DNA from: Candidatus Methylacidiphilales bacterium
GTDB taxonomy: Bacteria; Verrucomicrobiota; Verrucomicrobiia; Methylacidiphilales; JAAUTS01
DNA length: 44,887 bases
Direction: 5' to 3'
NCBI GenBank assembly: GCA_028713655.1
Contig: JAQTNW010000027.1
Coordinates: forward strand, 1 to 44,887
Shown: positions 34,588 to 41,837 of the stretch, piece by piece
How the letters are laid out: the number at the start of each line of letters is the position of its first letter
Numbering within the stretch: the stretch's first letter is position 1
Position numbers and translations under genes: made by a program
Notes under the pieces: model-generated
What the model saw: only the letters and a program-made list of their open reading frames with translations
Databases searched by the model: none
What the model was told of the DNA's origin: nothing

Positions 34588-35715
34588 ATGAAAATCCTCA
34601 AATTCTGGAACCCCTCTGACATGACCACACCCCCCACGACTCCAACCGCGCCGCGCGTCCTGCTGTTGTACCGCAATGCCTGCAATCTCGAAGGCATCAT
34701 CCGCACCTGGGCCAAAAATGCCGACGCTGTTTTTTGCCCGACCAAAAGGCGGGACGTCAATTTCCTCCCGGAGGGCCACATATTCAACTGGAGCCAATTC
34801 GGGCGGATCCGGGAAAATCTTGCAAAAAGGAAGTATGACCTGGTCATCTGCACCGCGGTGTCCGACAGTTGTTGGCGCTGGAACCGGTCCCCGCTCAAAA
34901 ATATTTCGCTGCTGCTGAAAATGTTCCTTAAGAATTTTCCAAGCCTCGGCATCCCGCTCCTTCTGCCGCAGATCCGCAGCAGCGGCGTTCCCCTGATTGT
35001 CCTGGATTGGGAGGACAACACCATCCTGGCCCGCAAAAACTGGCCCTTGTTGGAAGCCTGCACGTGGTATTTCAAAACCCAGTGCCCCGTCAATCCGCTC
35101 AAGGCGTTTCTTTTCCAAGACAAGCGAAACGACTGTGTCTTCAATATCTCCCGGAACAACAAGTACAAGGAGCTCGGCGCAAAAATCAGGCCCGTCTCCC
35201 TCGGCCTCGAAATTCCCGCCTATCTGGATTCCTGCCGTTCCCCGGAAAAAAAGGCCGATATTTTCTTCGCAGGCGCAGTTTACTATTCCTGGATACGCAT
35301 TCATGGAAAAAAAATGCTCGAGCAACTGGCCGGGGAAGGCTGCATCGTCGATTTACCCTCCGAAAAGCTTGACCACAAAACCTACCTCAAAAGAACCTCC
35401 GAGGCCTGGTTGATCTGGTCACCCGAAGGTGGTGAATGGGACAATGCGCGCCACTACGAATCACTTCTCATGGGCAGCGTCCCTGTCATCAATTATCCTC
35501 CCAACTGGCGCTATCGGCCGTTCGAAGACCGAAAGCACGTTTTGTATTATGACGTGGCGGGGGAACACCTGCTCACGGTGATCCGCGAGGCTCTTACAGA
35601 CAAGGACCGGCTGAGGACCATTGCACAGGCCGGGGCGGAGTTTGTCCGACAGTATCACTACCAATCCACTCTCGCTTCTTATATGGTTGATATGGGCCTC
35701 GGCAGGGAGTTATGA
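34588..35715 (+). CDS. Glycosyltransferase, Glyco_trans_1_2/exostosin-like family (copy 3 of 3)
   Basis: The 375-aa protein shares PLIVLDWEDN at 135-144, the WPLLEACTWYFKTQ stretch and WLIWSPEGGEWDNARHYESLLMGSVPVINYP (274-304) with the proteins at 8752 and 15020. Its donor motif WSPEGGEWDxxRHYE is closest to copy 1. The first 20 residues (Pro/Thr-rich) are not conserved. ATG 34588 is preferred over the TTG at 34567. The next gene, a GT9, starts 36 nt downstream and is separated by a small hairpin at 35725-35740. Confidence 0.75.
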   Translation: MKILKFWNPSDMTTPPTTPTAPRVLLLYRNACNLEGIIRTWAKNADAVFCPTKRRDVNFLPEGHIFNWSQFGRIRENLAKRKYDLVICTAVSDSCWRWNRSPLKNISLLLKMFLKNFPSLGIPLLLPQIRSSGVPLIVLDWEDNTILARKNWPLLEACTWYFKTQCPVNPLKAFLFQDKRNDCVFNISRNNKYKELGAKIRPVSLGLEIPAYLDSCRSPEKKADIFFAGAVYYSWIRIHGKKMLEQLAGEGCIVDLPSEKLDHKTYLKRTSEAWLIWSPEGGEWDNARHYESLLMGSVPVINYPPNWRYRPFEDRKHVLYYDVAGEHLLTVIREALTDKDRLRTIAQAGAEFVRQYHYQSTLASYMVDMGLGREL

Positions 35716-35724
35716 AAATTATTA

Positions 35725-35740
35725 CCGCGCACTCGCGCGG
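35725..35740. promoter_or_regulatory. Intercistronic hairpin before a GT9 gene
   Basis: CCGCGC (35725-35730) and GCGCGG (35735-35740) form a 6-bp GC stem with a 4-nt loop, ending 11 nt before the ATG at 35752. No Shine-Dalgarno is visible there, so the hairpin may affect translation of the GT9 gene or protect the upstream message. Confidence 0.4.
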
Positions 35741-35751
35741 GCCTTTCTCAT

Positions 35752-36786
35752 ATGCGCATTCTTTTCATCAAACCAAAGCATATTGGCGATTCCCTGATTT
35801 TGACGCCGGCCATTGTCGCCGTGAAAAAGGCCCATCCGGAGGCGGAGATCTGGGTGCTGGTACGCCGCAAATGCGAGGGTATATTGGCGGGCTGCCCGGA
35901 AATCGACCGCATCCTGACCATTGCGCCTGTCTATAAATCTGAGCGAAATACATGTGATTTTTGGCACGATCTGTTTCTGGCGACCCGCTTGTGGTTGACG
36001 CCTTTCGATTACGTCTTTGAATTGGGCGACGGCCATCGGGGCCGGTTGTTTGCCATGCTCTGTCGCGCCAAACGGATTTATTCGGTGAAGACAACAAGCC
36101 CCCTCAAGCCTCTGGAGCGCTTTCAATTTACGGCCTCGTCCACCTATGACTGGCAAACATGCCATCGGGTGGAAAAGGATTATTATTCAGTGTCTGAATT
36201 TCTCCCGCTCCCGCAACCCATACCGCCGTTGCGCTTTGACCGGGCGCTCACCCAGGTCTGGGAACCAGGCCGGGCCCTGCTCGATTTTGTTGTGATGCAG
36301 GTCGGCACCCGGCAGGGCTATAATTGCTGGAGCCGGGAAGGCTGGCGCGAGGTTTGCCGCGGATTATTGGAACGCCACGAGAATGTCGTCGTCGCGTGCG
36401 GACCTGTTGCACACGAAGCTGAACTGGCCGAATCGATCCAGAAGGAGCTTGGCCCGCGCGTCATCTGCACACGCGGCGAAGCGTCTTGGCCTCAGGTCGC
36501 GGACCTGCTCTACCGCGCGCGATTGTATGTCGGATTAAACACGGCGACAATGCACCTGGCGGCCGCTTGCGGTTGCCCGTGCGTTTCCCTGTTCGGCCCG
36601 ACAATTGAGGACTTCTGGTACCCCTGGCAAGTTCCCTGCCGGATCGTGACAAGCCACGGATACAAGCCGCTGCCCGATATTCAACGCCGCTACGAACAGT
36701 GTAAAAGGCGTTCCATGCAGGAAATTCATGCCAAAGATGTGATCGACGCTTGCGATGAATTGCTCGCCAACCTGCCCTCCAAATGA
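35752..36786 (+). CDS. GT9 heptosyltransferase-like glycosyltransferase (WaaQ-type)
   Basis: The 344-aa protein starts MRILFIKPKHIGDSLILTPAIVAVKKAHP with the GT9 loop HIGDSLILTP. The donor-side part has VVMQVGTRQGYNCWSREGWREV and LYVGLNTATMHLAAACGCPCVSLFGPTIEDFWYPW, the family signature with FGPT and His of MHLAAA. It is most like RfaQ/WaaQ-type heptosyltransferases. It follows the glycosyltransferase at 34588 with a 36-nt gap and is probably cotranscribed. The product likely acts on an LPS core or heptose-containing linkage. Confidence 0.87.
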   Translation: MRILFIKPKHIGDSLILTPAIVAVKKAHPEAEIWVLVRRKCEGILAGCPEIDRILTIAPVYKSERNTCDFWHDLFLATRLWLTPFDYVFELGDGHRGRLFAMLCRAKRIYSVKTTSPLKPLERFQFTASSTYDWQTCHRVEKDYYSVSEFLPLPQPIPPLRFDRALTQVWEPGRALLDFVVMQVGTRQGYNCWSREGWREVCRGLLERHENVVVACGPVAHEAELAESIQKELGPRVICTRGEASWPQVADLLYRARLYVGLNTATMHLAAACGCPCVSLFGPTIEDFWYPWQVPCRIVTSHGYKPLPDIQRRYEQCKRRSMQEIHAKDVIDACDELLANLPSK

Positions 36787-36899
36787 GAGTATCTGCGATA
36801 TTGCGCCAACTGCTTTCCCCCTCTGCATTAGCAATAATCCACATGTTGCACATGTTATGCTTGTTGCCTAAACCTTTAACCTGGATGTTGGCTTAGGTT

Positions 36900-38099
36900 A
36901 TGAAAATTGTCATCATCGGCGGCGGCATTGTCGGCCTGGCAGTGGCCTATAAGCTTCTCCAGGCCCGGCCCGGCTTGCAGTTGACCCTTTTGGAAAAGGA
37001 AGCTGATGTGGGCCGTCACCAGTCCACACACAACAGCGGCGTGTTGCATGCGGGCCTTTACTACAAGCCCGGCTCCGCCAAGGCGCGCCTCGCGGTCTCC
37101 GGCATCAAACAGATGACCCGTTTTTGCCAGGAGCACGGGATCGCCCATGAAATCTGCGGCAAAATTGTCGTGGCTGTCAATGAAGAGCAGCTTCCCCGGC
37201 TGCGCACCTTGCTGGAACGCGGCCAGACCAACGGGCTCAGCGGCTTGGCCTGGCTTTCACCTTCGCAAATCCACGATCGCGAACCCCATGCCGCCGGACT
37301 GGGCGCCGTATTGGTGCCTGAAGAAGGAATCGTGGATTATTCCGCCGTCTGCCATACCTTGAGCCGGTTGATCAAGGAAATGGGAGGGAAGGTTGAACTC
37401 AATCATTCCATAACATACATCTCCCGCCAAAATGGCACCTGGCGTCTCGAGTCTTCCGGAGCCGAACCGGTTGAGACCCCCTTTATCATCAACTGCGCGG
37501 GATTGCATTGCGACAGGGTCAGCCGGATGGCCGGCAGAAATCCAGGCAGCCGCATCATTCCCTTCCGCGGGGAATATTATGTCATCCGCCCCGAACGCGC
37601 GCATTTGGTGAATCATTTGATTTATCCGGTGCCCGATCCGACGTACCCCTTTCTCGGTGTGCATTTCACCCGGCTGATACATGGCGGCATTGAAGCGGGT
37701 CCCAATGCGGTTCTCGCACTCAAACGGGAAGGCTACAGCCGTACATCCTTTTCCCTCCGCGACAGCATCGATTCCCTGACATGGCCGGGACTTTGGCGTT
37801 TCGCAACAACCCACGCGGGAATGTGCGTCGAGGAACTTCTGCGCTCCTTCAACAAGCAACGGTTCTGCCGCTCCTTGCAGGAATTGGTGCCTGACATCCG
37901 GGAAGAAGACCTTTCCCCCGGTGGTTGCGGCGTGCGCGCGCAAGCCATGAATATCCGGGGCGATTTGCTCCAGGATTTCGAAATTGTGCAAGACGACAGC
38001 GCGCTTCACCTGCTCAATGCACCCAGCCCGGCAGCCACCGCCTCACTCGCCATTGCGGATGAACTTATCAGTCGCATTCCCTTCAAGGCTGTGTCATGA
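36900..38099 (+). CDS. lhgO: L-2-hydroxyglutarate oxidase family FAD enzyme
   Basis: The 399-aa protein is a DAO/GlpD-type flavoenzyme: dinucleotide motif VIIGGGIVGLAVAYKLL at 4-20, the FAD ribose acid LLEKE near 34, and the LhgO hallmark THNSGVLHAGLYYKPGS at 43-59. Later come FRGEYYVI and HFTRLIHGGIEAGPNAV. LhgO oxidises L-2-hydroxyglutarate to 2-oxoglutarate and feeds electrons to the respiratory chain. Related enzymes in glycan clusters may act on other 2-hydroxy acids. It overlaps the Nudix gene by 4 nt. The 113-nt upstream gap holds a TTGCAC...TTATGC-like AT stretch but no sure promoter. Confidence 0.85.
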   Translation: MKIVIIGGGIVGLAVAYKLLQARPGLQLTLLEKEADVGRHQSTHNSGVLHAGLYYKPGSAKARLAVSGIKQMTRFCQEHGIAHEICGKIVVAVNEEQLPRLRTLLERGQTNGLSGLAWLSPSQIHDREPHAAGLGAVLVPEEGIVDYSAVCHTLSRLIKEMGGKVELNHSITYISRQNGTWRLESSGAEPVETPFIINCAGLHCDRVSRMAGRNPGSRIIPFRGEYYVIRPERAHLVNHLIYPVPDPTYPFLGVHFTRLIHGGIEAGPNAVLALKREGYSRTSFSLRDSIDSLTWPGLWRFATTHAGMCVEELLRSFNKQRFCRSLQELVPDIREEDLSPGGCGVRAQAMNIRGDLLQDFEIVQDDSALHLLNAPSPAATASLAIADELISRIPFKAVS

Positions 38100-38590
38100 A
38101 TTTGTCCATGACACCGGAAGGTCTCAAAATGTTTGCGCACCACTCCGCCGTGCCCGGGACCCAAATCAAAACCGGCGTAGGGGTGGTGGTTCGTGACGAC
38201 GCGGGACGGTTCTTGATCGAAAAAAGGTCTGATTGCCGGATGTGGGGTCTTTTGGGCGGGGGAATCGATCCCGGCGAAAGCATCGCTCAAGCCGCTGTGC
38301 GCGAAGTTTTTGAGGAATCGGGGTTTCATGTGGAAATTACCGGCTTGATAGGCGTGTACAGCAGCCCCGATTGCCGCATGCTTGTTTATCCCGACAATGG
38401 CGATATCCGCCATTTGATCGATGTGGTTGTCGAAGCCCGGATCATCGGGGGCAGACTGAAGGTTTCATCCGAAAGTGAGAAAGTGGAATTTTTCACCGCC
38501 GACACGCTGCCGGACGAGGTTGAGATCATCCCGCCTGCCCGCCAGGCTCTGGCTGACGCAATCGCCGGAAGGCGTGGCATTTTGGGCTGA
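38096..38590 (+). CDS. Nudix hydrolase
   Basis: The 164-aa protein has a perfect Nudix box, GX5EX7REUXEEXGU: GGIDPGE, then SIAQAAV and REVFEESGF, at about residues 58-80. The rest is a usual Nudix fold with VRDDAGRFLIEKRSDCRMWGLLGG in front. Substrates of such proteins are nucleoside diphosphates linked to another group, for example NDP-sugars, so a role in the glycan locus or in house-cleaning is possible. It starts inside the lhgO stop codon (ATGA), so the two are translationally coupled. Confidence 0.87.
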   Translation: MNLSMTPEGLKMFAHHSAVPGTQIKTGVGVVVRDDAGRFLIEKRSDCRMWGLLGGGIDPGESIAQAAVREVFEESGFHVEITGLIGVYSSPDCRMLVYPDNGDIRHLIDVVVEARIIGGRLKVSSESEKVEFFTADTLPDEVEIIPPARQALADAIAGRRGILG

Positions 38591-38655
38591 CCCGCTTATC
38601 TCACAGGGAATTTTTCCTCTGCGTTTCCTATGCGGCCTTCCTGTAACATGAAGTT

Positions 38656-39063
38656 TTAAGCTTCTGGATTCTCCGGCTCCCAAAGCTGCAAGCCATGAAT
38701 ACCCGCAAAATCCTCCACACTGGTCGATAAAAGCTGCAACCCATGCGCCAGGCAGGTGGCGGCAATCCAGGATTGGTGCAGGCCCAGTTTCTGCTTTTTC
38801 CGCTCCAGGCCCGATACAATTTCAGCGTGCATCCGCATAGTCGCGCGGTCTATGGGAAGGATGGGAAACCGGTCCAGAACTGCCTCCACGAAGGCAAGCC
38901 TTCTGCTCCGGTCCTTCCCGGCCGACCACGCCACGGAACGCAGCAGTTCATCTGCCGTGATGATGGAAAGATAAAATTCCTCTCCCGACGGCAGGTTCGC
39001 GGGAAGACGGGTGCGATTTGCGGCGAAATCGACCAATGCGGAGGAATCAATCAGCAGGCCCAT
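38656..39063 (-). CDS. PIN-domain toxin (VapC-like) with an altered active site
   Basis: The 135-aa PIN protein has Asp6 (LLIDSSALVDF) and Glu39 (ITADELL). The third acidic position, which is Asp in xDxxIAAxxLAHG of the family, is Gln97 here (LGLHQSWIAATCLAHG; codon CAA on the minus strand). A fourth acidic residue is present as Asp118 (VEDF). A missing Asp may reduce or abolish RNase activity. It lies 33 nt downstream of the Phd-like antitoxin on the same strand. Could be an inactive relic, a substrate binder, or a toxin with shifted metal geometry. Confidence 0.8.
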   Translation of the reverse strand: MGLLIDSSALVDFAANRTRLPANLPSGEEFYLSIITADELLRSVAWSAGKDRSRRLAFVEAVLDRFPILPIDRATMRMHAEIVSGLERKKQKLGLHQSWIAATCLAHGLQLLSTSVEDFAGIHGLQLWEPENPEA

Positions 39064-39090
39064 GTAAAATTGTCCGGTTGCAGTATGAAA

Positions 39091-39106
39091 CAGAACCTAG
39101 GTTCTG
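39091..39106. promoter_or_regulatory. Perfect 16-bp palindrome at the 3' end of the antitoxin gene
   Basis: CAGAACCTAGGTTCTG is its own reverse complement. It contains the antitoxin TAG stop (39097-39099) and lies 28 nt before the toxin start, an unusual location. It could be a protein-binding site, an attenuator hairpin between antitoxin and toxin, or chance. Confidence 0.55.
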
Positions 39107-39357
39107 AGTCCGCGCTGGCTGCGGATGCGGTTGAGATCCCCCTGCAACGCCTCAAATTCCTCATCGCTCAGTCCCGGCAGGGCCGACAGGAGCGCCGGCA
39201 ACTCGCCCAGCCTGCTTCCGGCAAGTACCGGCCGGAGCTCGGCAACGGTTTTTTTGCCCCGGACCAGAAAGAAGCTTTCGCGGCGGTACGCCACGCGGTT
39301 GACGAAATCGGAAAAATTCCGGGCCGCTTCGGTGATGGAGACCTCCTGATGTTGCAT
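39097..39357 (-). CDS. Phd/YefM-type antitoxin
   Basis: The 86-aa protein starts MQHQEVSITEAARNFSDFVNRV, the Phd/YefM N-terminal fold (EARxxFSDxVNRV), followed by FFLVRGKKTVAELRPV, the strand that ends the DNA-binding half. The C-terminal half (LPGLSDEEFEALQGDLNRI) is acidic-helical and would bind the toxin. It is first gene of the pair with the PIN toxin. A promoter with a palindrome overlapping it lies at 39388-39416. Confidence 0.82.
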   Translation of the reverse strand: MQHQEVSITEAARNFSDFVNRVAYRRESFFLVRGKKTVAELRPVLAGSRLGELPALLSALPGLSDEEFEALQGDLNRIRSQRGLRT

Positions 39358-39387
39358 ATTTTATGATTTTCTGATTTACAAGGAATC

Positions 39388-39416
39388 CATATATCAGATA
39401 TAACCAAACTTGTCAA
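39388..39416 (-). promoter_or_regulatory. Promoter/operator of the Phd-VapC pair
   Basis: On the minus strand the consensus -35 TTGACA (39411-39416) is followed after exactly 17 bp by TATATG (39388-39393), a fair -10. A palindrome, TATATC-A-GATATA, at 39390-39402 overlaps the -10 and spacer, which is where a Phd-type antitoxin would sit to repress its own operon. The predicted start of transcription is near 39381, 24 nt before the ATG at 39357. Confidence 0.65.
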
Positions 39417-39425
39417 AGGCCACGT

Positions 39426-40205
39426 ATGTTTGGATTTAAACAAGATGCCCCGCCGCCACGCCGCAAAAGAAAACGCTCCAACCTGGAGTTCGATTTCCTG
39501 ACCGGCGCCCCCAGACAATCCACCCACAAAAAGAGCCAACCCCACGCCGCCTCAACACCCGAATTCACCCCCGCCCCGGAAATCGAAATCACGCGCGATT
39601 CCGCCGAAAAATCGGCGCCTCCCATTTCCCGCGAGCCCGAAATTGAGCCCGCGCCCACAGCGCAACCCGCGGAACCGCTCATCCCCCCTTTCGAAACCGT
39701 GAACACAACCCCCAACCCAAAGAGAGCACAAACCATGTCATTCTCAGAACCTTCACCGGTACGGAGCGCCCGTAGCATCGAGCGCCAGATCCACGAACAA
39801 ACAACCGTCAACAATGTCATTAACGGCGTTGCCATCGCCCTTGTTTGCGGCGTTGTGTTGCTTGCCGGCCTAGCGGGAACAGGCGGCTATGTGTTGTGGA
39901 AACAGATCCAGAATCAAAGCGCCAGCATCGCTTTGCTGGAGGATAATACCAAGGCCCGCATCGCCGACCTTCAAAAGGACCTCTCCTCGCGCCAAACCGA
40001 GCTTTCCCAAAACCTCGAGCAAACCAACCAGCGCCTGATGACCTTGACGGCCCAATTCGAAAGTTACCGGACTGAAAGCCAGCAATCCATGGCCGACCTC
40101 AAAAACAGCAACCGCAGCTTGGAACGCTCGCTTTCCGTCTATCAGAAAAAGACGAGCGACCAGGACACCGTCATTGCCATGCTCCGGGACCGCGTCCATC
40201 GCTGA
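39426..40205 (+). CDS. Membrane protein with Pro-rich cytoplasmic part and coiled coil, unknown function
   Basis: The 259-aa protein begins with a basic, Pro- and Ser-rich region (1-110), followed by one TM helix (about 131-157, VINGVAIALVCGVVLLAGLAGTGGYVLW) and a coiled coil to the end (160-259, with regular Leu/Gln heptads, LQKDLSSRQTELSQN). It is a type II-like single-pass protein with an extended helical periplasmic part. I do not recognise a family. The neighbours are the Phd antitoxin (divergent) and an unknown 172-aa gene 29 nt downstream. It may be a scaffold or envelope protein. Confidence 0.55.
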   Translation: MFGFKQDAPPPRRKRKRSNLEFDFLTGAPRQSTHKKSQPHAASTPEFTPAPEIEITRDSAEKSAPPISREPEIEPAPTAQPAEPLIPPFETVNTTPNPKRAQTMSFSEPSPVRSARSIERQIHEQTTVNNVINGVAIALVCGVVLLAGLAGTGGYVLWKQIQNQSASIALLEDNTKARIADLQKDLSSRQTELSQNLEQTNQRLMTLTAQFESYRTESQQSMADLKNSNRSLERSLSVYQKKTSDQDTVIAMLRDRVHR

Positions 40206-40234
40206 TTTCATCGCCCTCTCATTACTTCGCTGTC

Positions 40235-40753
40235 ATGACTCTGGTTGAAATGCGCCGCATGTTTTCGGAATGGAGGATCCGCATCCAGCGTATCCAGGCC
40301 ATCATCCAGCCTCCGATTTGGTCGCAGGAGGAATGGAACGAATTTTCCCGCGTCCTCGCCAACCTCGTACGCCGCTATGGCTCAACCTGGCAGCAGGATC
40401 GGACGGAATATTGGGACCTTCGCTGGGAGCTGCAGGAGGAAGGCGAGCTCGTCTGCCAGGTGGAAAAAGTCGAGGGTGAAAAACTTTCCCTGGTCGTCGC
40501 GCAATACGGCGGGTTTGCGGACGGCACGCAAAACTACATCTGGCTCTTCTGCGAGTTTAGCGAAAGCGGCCAGTTTCTCGGCGAACCCTTCTGGGTGGAA
40601 GGAAACTGGAAAGACGCTTTGGCCATGATCCTGTTGCCGCATAAGATGTCTTCCAACTTTTATCTGACCGGCGGAACCTCCTCGCCCGCCTTCCAGCAAA
40701 CCCTCCTGGGCAACGGCAACTCACAGCCCGCAAACCACGCAGCGGCAGCTTGA
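40235..40753 (+). CDS. Hypothetical protein, Trp-rich, unknown function
   Basis: The 172-aa soluble-looking protein contains no signal or TM and is rich in Trp and Glu (WSQEEWNEFSRVL, YWDLRWELQEEG, EPFWVEGNWKDALAMILLP). No family is recognised. It lies 29 nt after the coiled-coil membrane gene and may be cotranscribed. Its last 33 nt overlap the decayed toxin reading frame on the opposite strand. The C-terminal 30 residues are low-complexity (Gly, Asn, Ala). Confidence 0.55.
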   Translation: MTLVEMRRMFSEWRIRIQRIQAIIQPPIWSQEEWNEFSRVLANLVRRYGSTWQQDRTEYWDLRWELQEEGELVCQVEKVEGEKLSLVVAQYGGFADGTQNYIWLFCEFSESGQFLGEPFWVEGNWKDALAMILLPHKMSSNFYLTGGTSSPAFQQTLLGNGNSQPANHAAAA

Positions 40754-40990
40754 TCTTTGAGTAGCTCCATAAGTAAGCGGGTAACCGCGTTCGACTAGAT
40801 TCCAGGTCATGATACCCCATAAAATGCCCGCGATAGGCCAAATCACAAAATTCAACAGAATCGTTGACACACCAAACCATTCCGGATGCCTCAGATACTG
40901 CATAAGCGCAGGGCGTTTCTTGGATGCGGTTCCTGAGGTAAAGGGGAAATCACAGAGATAAATCTCCGGAAAACTAACCGATGGCGTCAT
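40721..40990 (-). pseudogene. Decayed MazF/PemK-like toxin
   Basis: The N-terminal 30 residues, EIYLCDFPFTSGTASKKRPALM, match the MazF/PemK start (an aromatic-Asp-Phe-Pro-Phe loop, then a KRRPAL-type motif). After that the reading frame turns into unrelated hydrophobic sequence (VSTILLNFVIWPIAGIL) with no MazF motifs, and family-like residues are not continued in the other frames either. It looks truncated and frameshifted. Its ATG sits 17 nt inside the upstream antitoxin frame, the usual overlap. Confidence 0.7.
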
Positions 40991-41182
40991 AAACAGCGTC
41001 TTCGGGAGCGTCGTCCTTCAAAAATTGCTGATAGGATGCAAGACGCCAGGAGTTGTCTTCCTGGTCTTCGTCCAAAAGCAGGATGACGCGCGCTTTTGCC
41101 GAAGAAGGCAAAAGCGATGCGACAGCCAGGGGATCGTCAGCGTAGCGCCATGAACTTCGGTTAAAAACTCAACGGCTTGCAT
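40974..41182 (-). pseudogene. Frameshifted MazE-like antitoxin
   Basis: From ATG 41182 the minus strand reads MQAVEFLTEVHGATLTIP, the typical start of the antitoxin set with EVHxGTLxIP. The frame then ends in nonsense. In another frame the family's second half is intact and ends at TAG 40974: DPLAVASLLPSSAKARVILL, then LDEDQEDNSWRLASYQQF and DDAPEDAVYDAIG. The region is 209 nt, so one shift is needed near 41130-41137. A 7-nt deletion between two GATCCC repeats would explain it (inference). Together with the toxin relic this is a dead mazEF-type pair. Confidence 0.75.
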
Positions 41183-41193
41183 ACCCTTAAATT

Positions 41194-41213
41194 ACCCTGA
41201 TTCCACACAGGGT
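41194..41213. promoter_or_regulatory. Inverted repeat upstream of the broken antitoxin
   Basis: ACCCTG and CAGGGT flank an 8-nt loop, 11 bp upstream of the MazE-like ATG at 41182. Its position fits a former operator of the TA pair or a weak terminator of the small-gene operon that ends at 41245. Confidence 0.35.
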
Positions 41214-41244
41214 CAAGGTTGGTTATTTCCAGTGTCCACGATCT

Positions 41245-41592
41245 TCAATGCCCGCCCTGCCCTCCACTCAGAGCATCCGAATTCACGGGGGCCTGATTGC
41301 CGGCTTCATGGGATCTGGCTGTTATGCGGCTTGCTATAAATGGGGCAAATACAATCGCGATGATGCAACCAATAGTTGCGATAAGCGGAGCCGTCCAAAT
41401 GTGAGTAGTAGTGATTATAATGGAATCCAAGGCCTTAAGTTTTTGATTTGCATCACCCGCAAAAAGATTGGTTGCCTCTTGTGAGCTGGCGGAATGCGAA
41501 TTGTAAAAAGGCAAAAGAATCCACATCAGCACAATCATTAAAATCGCCCCAACCCGAATTACGCCCGCAACCGTGGCTTGTGCTTGATTCAT
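41245..41592 (-). CDS. Small membrane protein, two TM helices, unknown function
   Basis: The 115-aa protein has two membrane helices (about residues 9-31, VAGVIRVGAILMIVLMWILLPFY, and about 68-88, PLIATIGCIIAIVFAPFIAS), a polar loop between them and a charged tail (ITARSHEAGN). No family is recognised. It comes after two small genes on the same strand (26-nt gap), so it is probably the third cistron of that run. The coding call is moderate because its composition, not homology, supports it. Confidence 0.5.
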   Translation of the reverse strand: MNQAQATVAGVIRVGAILMIVLMWILLPFYNSHSASSQEATNLFAGDANQKLKALDSIIITTTHIWTAPLIATIGCIIAIVFAPFIASRITARSHEAGNQAPVNSDALSGGQGGH

Positions 41593-41618
41593 GATTGTCG
41601 ATCCAAGCCAACCGGGTT

Positions 41619-41834
41619 TTAAGCTGCTTGAAAAACGCGCTCGATCTGCTGAGGCAGGGAAACATCCGCAAAATAATGGCGCGGGTACAAATAATCTTCA
41701 CCGCTTTCGTCCATAATCCGAACCATCCCCTCGGACGCAGCTTCCGCGTCCTCCAAGACCTCGTAAAATTTACGTTTCTCGAGGGACTCTGGAGAGCCGC
41801 CGTCGTCAATACACAGTAAAAAATGCGGTTTCAT
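41619..41834 (-). CDS. Conserved small protein (DESGEDYLYP family)
   Basis: The 71-aa protein MKPHFLLCIDDGGSPESLEKRKFYEVL ends VRIMDESGEDYLYPRHYFADVSLP. From memory this family (DESGEDYLYPxxxF, LPxxxE) is common and usually sits next to the family below. It is 3 nt from the preceding stop, so the two are cotranscribed. Function unknown; gene-pair context is compatible with a toxin-antitoxin-like or regulatory system. Confidence 0.72.
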   Translation of the reverse strand: MKPHFLLCIDDGGSPESLEKRKFYEVLEDAEAASEGMVRIMDESGEDYLYPRHYFADVSLPQQIERVFQAA

Positions 41835-41837
41835 TGG

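Noticed and set aside
35712-35936. 74-codon frame opening at ATG 35712 in the stop of the glycosyltransferase gene
   Set aside because: It overlaps the GT9 coding start and gives a Pro/Gly-rich peptide with no family. Kept only as a possible coupling signal.
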